A stretch of 64,000 bases of DNA from Berkiella_A sp963976875 (GTDB lineage Bacteria > Pseudomonadota > Gammaproteobacteria > Berkiellales > Berkiellaceae). A program made the position numbers and the translations under genes. Every line of letters starts with the position of its first letter. The stretch's first letter is position 1. The stretch lies in NCBI GenBank assembly GCA_963976875.1, contig CAXBML010000011.1, forward strand, positions 36,101 through 100,100, in the 5' to 3' direction. The notes beneath the pieces were generated by a model. It made no database searches. It was not told the DNA's origin and worked only from the letters and a program-made list of their open reading frames with translations. Shown piece after piece: positions 36,762 to 45,704 of this stretch.

Positions 36762-37514
36762 ATGCATCCAGACACGCTTCTCGCTATCTCAAGGAATAAT
36801 CTATTAACTAGCACAGACGCTTTGAAAGCTTGCGGTATGCAGGAAGAATTTGCTGCAAACCTTGTACTAATGCAACAGGCTAGCAAAACCAGCTTGATAT
36901 TAAGGGCAGGTTCACCACCTGTTTATGATAGACCTCGATCACCCAAAACAGGTTTAAACCTATCAAAGACAAGTAATCAAGGTTTTTTTAAAGGTCAGAT
37001 TGCTAAAGACTTGAAATTTACGAGATTAATTAAAGACAACTTGGGAAAAGTTCATGCCATAGGGCACCATAAAAAAGATACAGAAAAGCTACAGACAGGG
37101 GAACAAAATACAGTTCAGTTACCCATACGTTTAAGAGATATTGTTCGTGAATTAAGAGAGCCAGGTGGCGATTTGGTTATCTCTTCATTCAATCAAGAAA
37201 CAAATGAAATACGATTTAGGTATCGAAAAGATCATGGGGAGAACAACTTTATGGGTGAGTTTGTTCTCAATTTGAATGAAGGAGAAAAATATAATACACA
37301 TTATTCACGTTCTTGGGATAAGTTAGAATCAGACTCCAAATACATTGCCTCTAAAGACATAATTGAAAAACCCAGTAATCTTATAATCTCAGATAAAGCT
37401 TGGGAACAGCTTTACAGACAAATGAACAATAAAGAATTTCTTTTGTTTTATTGCGATACCGTGAGCTCAAAAAAACTGAAACCAGCGAAAGTATTTGCAG
37501 ATAAAATAACTTGA
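36762..37514 (+). pseudogene. ExoY/CyaA-type nucleotidyl cyclase, N-terminal part (split gene)
   Basis: The 250-residue first piece of a class II (anthrax edema factor/CyaA/ExoY) nucleotidyl cyclase. The segment T-G-L-N-L-S-K-T-S-N-Q-G-F-F-K-G-Q-I aligns with the CyaA region K-G-L-x-V-H-A-K-S-S-D-W-G-x-x-A-G-Y-I, which holds the ATP-contacting lysines. The later R-F-R-Y-R-K block aligns with V-Q-Y-R-R-K. The frame ends at TGA (37512-37514) just where the family continues into the metal-binding D-x-D motif, which is found in the next frame. Calmodulin- or actin-activated cyclase toxins of this family raise cyclic nucleotides in host cells. The gene may be a decaying effector or a split enzyme. 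Confidence 0.75.
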
Positions 37515-38401
37515 TTATTACTGGTGATTGGGACGGTTTAGCCATTGGTCATCCACCTTCATTGCCGGCGTATGCAAACGAAGTTTATAATACTTTTTCA
37601 AGCGACCCATTACAACAATATCATCTTTTAAAATCTGCTAGAATGCTATTTCACGAAAAACAAATAATAACAAAGGCGAAGCTTGAAAGAGCCGATAAGC
37701 TTAGTGACTTGGAGCAAGCAATACTAAAAATCAACTATGAAGATTTATATACTGACTTTTCTTTATCTCGCGCCGGATGCATTACGCCATTTGAGTTCTT
37801 AAACAACAGCTTGGCTAACTACTTATATCGCAAGCATCGCGATAATGATATTCGAGATAGATCTAAATTAAAAGGTTACCAAGAGTCATTTGAAATAGCT
37901 TTATTGTTTGGGAGAAAAAATTTATCAGCAGGTCATGACTTAAATGAAGTCATTATATCGGCAAAAGAATTAGCAACAAAGAACTATAGACAACAAGTAT
38001 CAGATAATACAAAAAATGATAAGTCTGAATCTCATGCTTTTAATACAATCAACGCTCGTGTCTTAGAAAAAATCCATCAAGCATTAGAGTACAATATACA
38101 AGAAGAACATAGACTCTATAACTTGACTGAAGGGGCCATAAACTTATTAACGTCATCCACTGTACCAGAGATTGCTCATCCTGATTTTGATTCTAACATT
38201 CAAAATCTTTTTCAGCATGGCTATGATATGCGTAATCCTTATGGCTCGAATTTGGAAGGCGCCTGGTTAATGATTACGAATGAAGGAATGTTGATTCATG
38301 GTAGTACACAAAAACAACTTCTGGATATTATGTTGTCGGGTGATTTTCTGGAAAAAAATCATATTGATGTAAACTTTGCTGCAGATATGAGCCAAGGATG
38401 A
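37511..38401 (+). pseudogene. ExoY/CyaA-type nucleotidyl cyclase, C-terminal catalytic part (split gene)
   Basis: The second piece, one base back in frame (overlap TTGA). It begins directly with I-I-T-G-D-W-D-G-L-A-I-G, equivalent to the metal-binding A-D-Y-D/A-D-I-D-M-F-A motif of edema factor and CyaA (two aspartates two apart). Near the end, Q-H-G-Y-D-M-R-N-P matches the H-G-x-x-x-x-N-P motif, with the same His-to-Asn spacing as the edema factor pair H577/N583. All recognisable catalytic residues therefore survive across the two frames. A TTG start overlapping the previous stop could permit coupled translation of two halves. The frame closes at TGA 38399-38401. Confidence 0.78.
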
Positions 38402-38407
38402 TACAAA

Positions 38408-39094
38408 GTGATAGAGCAGCAACTAAAACTGGGGCAACAAGTCCCAGAACAAACAAAAAATTCTTTCAATACATTTAAGACTATAGAAGAGTTAGAAGAA
38501 AAATTAAGCCGAGCGCCCTCTATGCTAGAGCGGGTTATAGGCAAATCAACAACTGGGTTGACTCAGTTAACAGCTAAATTAATACAAAATTATAGTCAGC
38601 ACCAACAAACTATCCCTGCAAGCCTATTAAATCATTATATCGAACATCTTCAAGCCAAAGTAGAGAATAATATCGATTTAGATATAGTCGATCAGATTGA
38701 GGTACTTTTGGGTATGCCTCAAGGAGTAAATGTTACCATTTCAGAAAGTATTATAAAAAAGTATTTAGAATTTATGCAACTACAGATGCTCGATCTTTCT
38801 GCAGACCCTAAAGAAATTATAGACAAAATTAAAAAATTTCATGATAATATAGATTCAGCTGCATTGAAGCAATGGCTACCGCAACATACAATAGAAAAAT
38901 TTTCTATGTCAACACACAAAACAGTCGAGGTTACAGACAATATATTTTTAAATAATGTCCCTCCACCTCTTATCACGCAATTTGAATCGCAAATAGTGCG
39001 CGTAGAGGATGACTCTAATCGCTCATGTAATGCACCACCCTCTAATGGAGCACAATCACATGCTGAAAAAAAATCCCAATCCAGCAGGCCTTAA
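38408..39094 (+). pseudogene. Downstream part of the cyclase gene or independent small gene
   Basis: A 228-residue frame, in the same frame as the cyclase C-terminal piece and separated from it by one TGA and two codons. No domain is recognised; it is helical and hydrophilic. The simplest reading is that it is the C-terminal region of a longer cyclase effector interrupted by a nonsense codon. A GTG start of its own at 38408 is possible, without a clear ribosome binding site. Confidence 0.5.
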
Positions 39095-39452
39095 ACAGGA
39101 CAAGAATCCAATCTATTATAAAAAATTGATTCGGTTTTGCCATGAACTAGCTGAATTTAATGTCACTCCCGAAAACTTTGAAAGCTTAAGATTGTTTATC
39201 TGGAATATGAATTTCTTTAGGGATCAAGTTGAGCAACAAGGGTTTCAATTGGCAACCCTGAAATTGGCGAATGCTTTAGTTCACTTGAACTCTCTGGAAA
39301 GAGAATTAGGCCAAGACCCTACAAAGAGTCGTGCTGTTACATTGGTTAAGCAATATGAGCCCGAACTAGTGCAACTCACCAAGCAGTTTTCGGTAAAAGT
39401 ATCGGAGGATATCCCCAATAAAGACAAAGCATCCAAAAAACCTCGAATGTGA
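39066..39452 (+). pseudogene. C-terminal fragment after an A8 frameshift
   Basis: A run of eight A (39066-39073) precedes a frame that continues for about 125 codons to a basic end (K-K-P-R-M). Removing one A joins it to the preceding frame (N-P-N-P-A-G-L-K-Q follows directly). This is either a one-base insertion, RNA-polymerase slippage at A8, or a sequencing error. No domain is recognised. Confidence 0.5.
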
Positions 39453-39669
39453 GCCTTCGGATATACCCAAAATCTCTGGGCTAGTGCAATATACAAGAAA
39501 AAGATAGAATGACACTGTTAATAATATTTTATTTTCAACTAAATATAACACTGCGTGAGCTTTTTAACTAACTGCTGTGTTAGCCTAAAATTCTTTCTCT
39601 TCCGAAAATAACTGCTTGACCTTCACTATACGTTAACCTTTATGATATCAAAAATTAAGGAGCAAACTG

Positions 39670-40428
39670 ATGGCTTATACTGTTAAAGCGCTTGCTAAAA
39701 TATCTGGGGTTAGTGATAGAACCTTACGTTATTATGACGAAATAAACTTATTGAAACCTGCTTATGTCGGTGAAAACCAATACCGATATTATGAAAATGA
39801 GCAATTGATGCGATTGCAGCAGATTTTGTTTTTTCGAGAGCTTAATTTTCCACTGGAGAAAATACAGCATATCCTCAGCAGTAATGATTTCGATAAAGTA
39901 GATGCTTTAGTTAATCATAAGCAGGTTTTAACAAAAAAAATTAAAACACTACATCAGCTTCTTAATACAATTGATAATACTGTTTCACATTTAAGAGGTA
40001 AAATTCTGATGCATGATAAAGATTTATATAAAGGCTTTAATGTAGAGAAGCAAAAAGAACATGAGGATTATTTGGTCAAGCGAGGACTCAGTCGTGACGA
40101 AATTGATAATAGTTGGCGCAAAATTTCTAAGCTTAGTCGTACAGCAAAAGAAAAATTACACGACCAATGTGAAAGTATCACTAAGGCTTTAGCGCGTGCT
40201 ATTTATGAAGGGGCGTCAGAAGACAGTCCAGAAGTACAGGAATTGATAAAAGCACATTATCAATGGGTTTGTAACTACTGGCAGCCTAATCAAGAAAGTT
40301 ATATTGGCTTAAGTAAGCTTTATCTAGAGCATAATGACTTTAATGAATTTTATAATAAGCATCATCCCAAAATGGCATCATTTTTGTCTGAAGCTATGGT
40401 GATATTTGCAACACAAAACTTAGAGTAG
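39670..40428 (+). CDS. MerR-family regulator with TipAS-like ligand domain
   Basis: A 252-residue activator. Residues 1-70 are a MerR winged helix (V-S-D-R-T-L-R-Y-Y-D-E-I-N-L-L-K-P then Q-Y-R-Y-Y). A coiled coil follows to about residue 120. The last 125 residues resemble the TipAS domain that binds thiopeptide-like or other drugs in TipA, SkgA and Mta (with E-H-E-D-Y-L and A-H-Y-Q-W-V-C-N-Y-W). AAGGAG is 7 bases upstream of the ATG. No drug-efflux gene is adjacent, so the target promoter may be its own. Confidence 0.92.
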   Translation: MAYTVKALAKISGVSDRTLRYYDEINLLKPAYVGENQYRYYENEQLMRLQQILFFRELNFPLEKIQHILSSNDFDKVDALVNHKQVLTKKIKTLHQLLNTIDNTVSHLRGKILMHDKDLYKGFNVEKQKEHEDYLVKRGLSRDEIDNSWRKISKLSRTAKEKLHDQCESITKALARAIYEGASEDSPEVQELIKAHYQWVCNYWQPNQESYIGLSKLYLEHNDFNEFYNKHHPKMASFLSEAMVIFATQNLE

Positions 40429-40429
40429 C

Positions 40430-41356
40430 TTAACTAGGGGAGGGAACTGATTGATAGGCATTATATGTTGCTTCAGCAGCGGTAGTGCTTGCATCGGCCT
40501 CATGGCTGAATAAACATAGTGCATATGTTAAAGCGCTTGCAGTAGGCTTTATTAAAGCTTCTGTGCTCTTAGCCTCAACCGCTCTATTGATGGAGGCTAT
40601 TTTTTCAAGTGTGTTCAGAGCATCATGTGAGACTGGAAGGACTGTTTGACCTATTGGTAAGCATCCTTCCAGATCTGTGCTTGTATGTTTATATACTGCT
40701 TCGACAATATCCTTGTGGGAAAAAAAGGAAAATATTTTCTGCTCTGAAAATGCATCAATAGTCAGAAAGGGGTGGGTTTTATTTGCATGTTTTGTTTCTA
40801 ATAACAAAGTATTATATGCTTTATTTCTTTGATCGCTGATATAAGATAAGCTTTCAGAAAATGATTGTAACTGGTTGGTTGAGTATTTACCTTGTAACCT
40901 CAGAGTATATGATGCGCAAGCAGACTCTCCTGGAGTGTATATAAAATTTAAAGGCCCATGTTCTCCATCAATATCTTCCACAGCAATATGGTGTAATGTA
41001 TTAAGGGGATGCTCTTCTCCGTCAGTGTCAAAATAATATCTAAGTGTAGGGATATGACTTGCGTCTACCCCACTCAAAGCGTCCGTAGAAGTGCAAAACA
41101 ACCCCTCGTTTGCAGCACGCAAAGCAGCTGCAAGCCAATTTTCTTTGACTTGGTTACTTTCCGCTTCAAATTGGATTGCACTGCTAATCGTTGCTTGTAA
41201 TTTTCGATCTTTATTGCTGCTATGAAGTAGATAATGATCATTGCCATCAATATCTTGGGCAATAACAATGACGCCTGCTTTAGGTGTAGCCCCAGAGCTT
41301 CGATAAAATCCTGGACCACCAATATCTGTATTTAATTGAACGCCGAAGACCGACAT
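40430..41356 (-). CDS. Degenerate Nudix-like protein, candidate effector
   Basis: A 308-residue protein. The segment from A-G-V-I-V-I-A-Q to A-A-L-R-A-A-N-E-G-L has the strand-then-helix layout of a Nudix domain, but the Nudix box glycine and the two metal-binding glutamates of R-E-x-x-E-E are not preserved. It may thus bind but not hydrolyse nucleotides. The C-terminal half is unknown. AGGAAA precedes the ATG. It ends 2 bases from the MerR stop, converging. Confidence 0.55.
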   Translation of the reverse strand: MSVFGVQLNTDIGGPGFYRSSGATPKAGVIVIAQDIDGNDHYLLHSSNKDRKLQATISSAIQFEAESNQVKENWLAAALRAANEGLFCTSTDALSGVDASHIPTLRYYFDTDGEEHPLNTLHHIAVEDIDGEHGPLNFIYTPGESACASYTLRLQGKYSTNQLQSFSESLSYISDQRNKAYNTLLLETKHANKTHPFLTIDAFSEQKIFSFFSHKDIVEAVYKHTSTDLEGCLPIGQTVLPVSHDALNTLEKIASINRAVEAKSTEALIKPTASALTYALCLFSHEADASTTAAEATYNAYQSVPSPS

Positions 41357-41488
41357 ACTTCATTTCCTGTCACAACATATTACACAGGATTATACATTAT
41401 TAAGTAGAGTGGGCGTGAGGGGGAGTTTCCCTGTAATAAATATAACAAGATTATTATTCTTTTTTTTTATTTTCAGTAAACAAAAAAT

Positions 41489-41701
41489 TTATTTTTTAAA
41501 TTTGGCATGCGTATCAGATATATTTTGCTTAAACTGCTCTGTAAGTGCACCTTTGCCATTCTCAGATTGTAACATGGCTTCTAAAGAGGAACCTAGTGAA
41601 TTAATATACCTGGGATGTTTGTCATCTTCTATATATTGATAAAGGAGCATTGACTGTTTTTCAAAGCAAGCTTTCAAACCGGTGGATTTAAATTTTCTCA
41701 T
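41489..41701 (-). CDS. Small hydrophilic hypothetical protein
   Basis: A 70-residue Lys-rich protein with no recognised domain. AAGGAA lies 7 bases before the ATG, which supports it as a real gene. Probably helical. Confidence 0.55.
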   Translation of the reverse strand: MRKFKSTGLKACFEKQSMLLYQYIEDDKHPRYINSLGSSLEAMLQSENGKGALTEQFKQNISDTHAKFKK

Positions 41702-42165
41702 TACAACGTTCCTTGTTATAAAAGTTAATCTATATCTATATTAATAGATTATCCCTGTTAAGATAATCTTTTCAACTTATATGAAATCTATAAATGGGAA
41801 ACAAATATTGGTGGGATAACACCTAAGATGAAGCTGCTACAAGCAGCATAAGACCCTACTTATTGAGCCCTTTATAAATGGGGGGGGGGGGGGTTTTTTT
41901 TTTCTATCGTTAAAAAAATTGCGGATGCTCATCATGCAAGTATCATTCTTACAAAAACAAACATAAGTGGTGGACTGACAGTCGCTGTTTATTTTGATTT
42001 AAATTAGAACTTTTTTTTGTGTTTATATATTTTTAATTGGTTTAAATATACGAGTGGATATTCAATTACTTGTTTAAAATATTAACTTGAACAAATAAAG
42101 CGGCTAGTGTGTTCTATACCATAGCTTGGTAAACTTTATATTTATGGAAAAATTGAGGTTTGTGT
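41702..42165. other. Intergenic region with a G14-T10 homopolymer pair
   Basis: About 460 bases with no gene. At 41880-41893 there are 14 G, directly followed by 10 T to 41903. Such a tract is prone to length change. It lies about 260 bases upstream of the MscS start and could be phase-variable or an assembly artefact. Confidence 0.6.
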
Positions 42166-43482
42166 GTGGATACTGATACTATAAACAGTTATGCAGAAAA
42201 AGGGTACAACCATATCGTAGAGGTTGCAGGTAGTACAGCTATCCATACTCAACTTATCGCTATTTTTGCCTCGGTTATTGTAAGCTACATTACTGTCGCA
42301 CTATTACGAAAGTTATTTATACGATTAAGATCCACATCTGAAAAACGATCAAAAAAAATTGCCACTCAAATATTCAATCAGTCTCAGATATTTCTTCTGC
42401 CCGCTATTCTCATTTTTGTATTAAGTATTACTGAAAAGCTTTATGAGTTAACTACAAAAAACAGTTGGCTAATTAGCATAACTCAAACATTAGCTGTACT
42501 GATAGTCGTCAACCGTATACTTGTAAACTATATAAAATCACCTGTTAAAAGAAAAGTTGCTCAAATATTAGTCATTCCAATCACGCTACTATTTTTTATG
42601 GGGTGGTTAGATGAAATATCAGTCTTTTTAGATAGCTTTAAGCTTTCAGTAGGCAATATTACTATAACTTTAAATAGTTTGATAAAAACATCTATCTTTG
42701 GGACTTTGTTATTTTGGCTGGGTAAAGCTTCTAGTATAAAAGGTCAAAGTCTGATTCGAAGCCAGAAAGGCCTTGATGTCAGATCCAAAGAACTTTTTGC
42801 AAAATTATTTGAAATAGCATTATATATCTTAATCTTTATACTTCTATTAGAGATAGTTGGCGTTGACTTCACTACATTAGCTATTTTTGGTGGTGCTGTT
42901 GGTATTGGTTTAGGCTTCGGTTTACAATCAATTGCATCAAACTTTATATCAGGCATTATTCTCTTATTAGATAGGAGCCTATCTGTTGGTGATCATATTG
43001 AGTTAGAAGATGGGCAGCAAGGCGTTGTTCGTGAGCTAAATATGCGTTCTGCAACAGTAGAAACATATGATGGTAAAGATGTATTGGTTCCTAATGAAAA
43101 ATTTATTTCATCCACCTTTATAAATTGGACTCATGCAAATACTAAGCAGCGCTATTCTTTAAACTTACAGGTATCTTACAACACAGATCTCCATAAGCTG
43201 TTTGATATTATAAGAGAGACTGTCTCAACCCATCCTCAAGTATTATCAGGTGAATCCTATCCAATTGAGGAAAGACCCGATGCTGAAATCAGTAGCTTTG
43301 GTGATTCCGGCGTAAATATACTCATTGAATTCTGGATGGATGGTATTGATGATGGTAGAAATAAAGTTGGCGCAGACTTACTGTTAATGATCTGGGATGC
43401 ATTTAAAGAACACAATATACAAATACCTTATCCACAAAGAGAAATTACTTTATTAAATAAGAAGCTTGAAGAAAAAGCATAA
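42166..43482 (+). CDS. MscS-family mechanosensitive ion channel
   Basis: A 438-residue membrane protein. TTGAGG lies about 7 bases before the GTG at 42166; a TTG at 42160 is the alternative. About six hydrophobic segments precede the pore helix region G-G-A-V-G-I-G-L-G-F-G-L-Q, the conserved MscS TM3 pattern of Gly and Ala packing. Then come the N-F-I-S-G-I-I-L-L-L-D-R and V-P-N-E-K-F-I-S blocks of the cytoplasmic cage. It is longer than E. coli MscS, with extra N-terminal helices. It releases solutes on osmotic downshock. Confidence 0.95.
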   Translation: MDTDTINSYAEKGYNHIVEVAGSTAIHTQLIAIFASVIVSYITVALLRKLFIRLRSTSEKRSKKIATQIFNQSQIFLLPAILIFVLSITEKLYELTTKNSWLISITQTLAVLIVVNRILVNYIKSPVKRKVAQILVIPITLLFFMGWLDEISVFLDSFKLSVGNITITLNSLIKTSIFGTLLFWLGKASSIKGQSLIRSQKGLDVRSKELFAKLFEIALYILIFILLLEIVGVDFTTLAIFGGAVGIGLGFGLQSIASNFISGIILLLDRSLSVGDHIELEDGQQGVVRELNMRSATVETYDGKDVLVPNEKFISSTFINWTHANTKQRYSLNLQVSYNTDLHKLFDIIRETVSTHPQVLSGESYPIEERPDAEISSFGDSGVNILIEFWMDGIDDGRNKVGADLLLMIWDAFKEHNIQIPYPQREITLLNKKLEEKA

Positions 43483-43787
43483 AACACTCACCTCAAAGAA
43501 TTATTACTGAAGGTTTTAGGCTAAAGACCAGGGGGTAAATCAATGAAATTATACAGTTGTATTTGAAAATTTGGACTTAATTTTCACATAAGCATACCCC
43601 AGATGCAATATTATTGATACCCGCTGTATAAACAGTCAGCCTTGTATTATCACGCTTCAAATACGTACAACCTAAGTTGTTCTTACCAAACAACATATCC
43701 TTTTATCCCCCAAAATCTATAATATTTATTGAACTTAATCGCCACCACAATTGTCCTACCTGCGAGAGCAGATTTTTTGGGTGGCGT
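43483..43787. other. Intergenic region
   Basis: About 300 bases between mscS and the coiled-coil gene. The frame of the coiled-coil gene stays open to 43677, encoding a C-P-T-C pair, but the start at 43788 has a better ribosome binding site. Nothing else seen. Confidence 0.4.
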
Positions 43788-45119
43788 ATGATTAGATTCA
43801 ATATTAATGACCTACATGAATGGACGATCAGCCAAGATCGTTTTAAAGAGATAATCAATACATATGGTTTTAAAATAGATGAGTCGAAACATAATATTCA
43901 AGCACTGTACAACCAATCCTTACAAGCCACCGCACAAAATATAGAAAAAAGTTTTAGCTTTACAAAATATGAGCCTACTAATGATGGTAATAGTATTTTA
44001 TATATTAAAGATAAAGATTTTAATGAACAAGTATTTAATGCTATTTTAGCGATAGAAGCACTGGAAGTACTGAGAAAAGAAGCGATGGATATATTCCTAC
44101 AACAAGAAGAAGATAAATTGTTAGAGGCCATATACAGAGAATACAGCGGCAACCTTGAAGAAGAAAAACAAAAAGCCATGATAGCTGCCCAAACATTAAT
44201 GGAACACAACTTTAAATCTGAGCAAGATAGGCAAATGGTGTTAAACGACTATTTGCAAAATATGCAAAATAGATTAAATTTATTGAAAGCGGAAGCGAAT
44301 GCTATAAAAGAGAGAGTAGGCCAGTTAAAACAACAAAAAGAAGAAGCAATTAATCATTACGGTGCTCAAGCAGCAAAAGAAATGGGGGCTATTAAAAATA
44401 AAAATGGGGAGCCATTATTTGATAATTACAGTACTGCTCAAAAAGAAAAATTTGCCACGGAGTTTTTAAAGGGCGCCAGCAATATAGAAAATAATGCCAG
44501 AAAAGAAATCAATAGTCTTGAAAAAGAAAAGGCTGTAATAACCCAACGTAAAGCAGAAATTAAAGCTGAGATGAAGGGAGAAAGAACTAAATCTGTCTTC
44601 GAGCCAAGTACAAATGGCAATGTAATTGCTTTATCTTTTTCAGGGAGAAAAAAAACAGGTCGACTGGAGCAAGAACTCGCTACTTTAGAAGATAAAGATG
44701 TTCAAATTACAAAGAAATTGCAAGATGTTCACACTAGGAAAAAAGAAGAACTGACGCAAGTAACAAAATCTGCAGCTCAAGCAGCTAATATGACAGATTT
44801 GTTTGATAATATTTCCCCAGAAGAATTAGCCTCACGCATGCTAGATTTAAACGCTATTGATAAAGGTTTAGAGGTTGTAGGGAAGGTTGATGTTCAGGTT
44901 GAAGAAAACATGGATAGGTTGGATGATATTCGAGAAGAAGCTGACAAAAATTATGCTGTAAGTAAAGACTTAGTGCAAACAGGGGGCTTATCTGACCTTT
45001 CTAATCTAGAAGATGATTTATTGAGTCTTCAGGGCGACTTTGGAGACTTTCTATGTGGCCTAGAAGATGACTTGGGTATCTCTCCAAAATTAAATGAAAC
45101 TACCACGCGACTAAAATAA
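43788..45119 (+). CDS. Coiled-coil protein, candidate effector
   Basis: A 443-residue protein from the ATG at 43788 (GGTGG just upstream). Residues about 120-340 are strongly charged heptad-like coiled coil. The C-terminal 80 residues are Asp/Leu-rich. No named family recognised. It shares a short block, Q-x-x-Q-x-E-A-x-x-x-Y-G-A-Q-A-A, with the small protein at 45308-45631, its downstream neighbour on the same strand. Coiled-coil proteins are common among Legionella effectors, but no transport signal is certain here. Confidence 0.65.
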   Translation: MIRFNINDLHEWTISQDRFKEIINTYGFKIDESKHNIQALYNQSLQATAQNIEKSFSFTKYEPTNDGNSILYIKDKDFNEQVFNAILAIEALEVLRKEAMDIFLQQEEDKLLEAIYREYSGNLEEEKQKAMIAAQTLMEHNFKSEQDRQMVLNDYLQNMQNRLNLLKAEANAIKERVGQLKQQKEEAINHYGAQAAKEMGAIKNKNGEPLFDNYSTAQKEKFATEFLKGASNIENNARKEINSLEKEKAVITQRKAEIKAEMKGERTKSVFEPSTNGNVIALSFSGRKKTGRLEQELATLEDKDVQITKKLQDVHTRKKEELTQVTKSAAQAANMTDLFDNISPEELASRMLDLNAIDKGLEVVGKVDVQVEENMDRLDDIREEADKNYAVSKDLVQTGGLSDLSNLEDDLLSLQGDFGDFLCGLEDDLGISPKLNETTTRLK

Positions 45120-45307
45120 TTGAATCTTGTTAAGATATAAAATATTTTGTTCATATACACGCATAAACAATGTACTATCACTAAACACTGTTACTCGTCT
45201 ACTTTTAACATAGCCTTGCAAGTAATATATTGACTAGCTAACTATTTTGTTGGAGAATGTGCATTCCCAATAGTTGTAAATATTCATGATAATCGGAGTA
45301 GTTAATA

Positions 45308-45631
45308 ATGAGCACAAGTGGACCAGTAAAGCTTCCAGAAACAGCTAATCAGCGAGAATTATTTTCTTATATCCTGCGCACTAGAGATGCAGAAACAAAG
45401 AAACAACTTGTCTCTCTATTAAAACCAGAGGAGCAAAAAGAATTCATAGCATTTTATAAAGAAGCTATGGCCAAAGCCCAAGAAGCACAAAGACTTAGAG
45501 CCGAAGTTGAAAGATTACAAGGTCAAAGAGAGGCTGTTCTAAATCAATATGGTGCTCAAGCTGCAAGCCAGTTAAGTCAAGTTTCTGTAAGCGGTTCAAG
45601 CCAGCCAAAACCATCCGTATTTCGTAAATAA
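45308..45631 (+). CDS. Small coiled-coil protein sharing a motif with its neighbour
   Basis: A 107-residue protein. Residues about 58-88 form a coiled coil ending in Q-R-E-A-V-L-N-Q-Y-G-A-Q-A-A, also present in the preceding 43788-45119 protein. The C terminus is a Ser/Lys tail. CGGAG precedes the ATG. The gene is followed by a perfect palindromic terminator. It is likely related to the neighbour by partial duplication. Confidence 0.65.
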   Translation: MSTSGPVKLPETANQRELFSYILRTRDAETKKQLVSLLKPEEQKEFIAFYKEAMAKAQEAQRLRAEVERLQGQREAVLNQYGAQAASQLSQVSVSGSSQPKPSVFRK

Positions 45632-45651
45632 TCTTACGTAAAATACATTTA

Positions 45652-45679
45652 GAAACAGCCCCAATATTGGGGCTGTTTC
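45652..45679. terminator. Perfect 28-bp palindromic bidirectional terminator
   Basis: Arms GAAACAGCCCCAAT and ATTGGGGCTGTTTC are exact inverted repeats without a loop. They lie between the stops of the converging small gene and katG, with T-rich flanks. This fits a shared rho-independent terminator. Confidence 0.9.
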
Positions 45680-45704
45680 AATTAAGTGTAACAACACTTA
45701 TTTT

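Noticed and set aside
40430..41356. Functional Nudix hydrolase call
   Set aside because: The Nudix box residues needed for metal binding are not preserved, so I call it only Nudix-like.
42010..42166. AT-rich leader before mscS considered as a riboswitch
   Set aside because: No conserved aptamer-like pairing or terminator could be identified.
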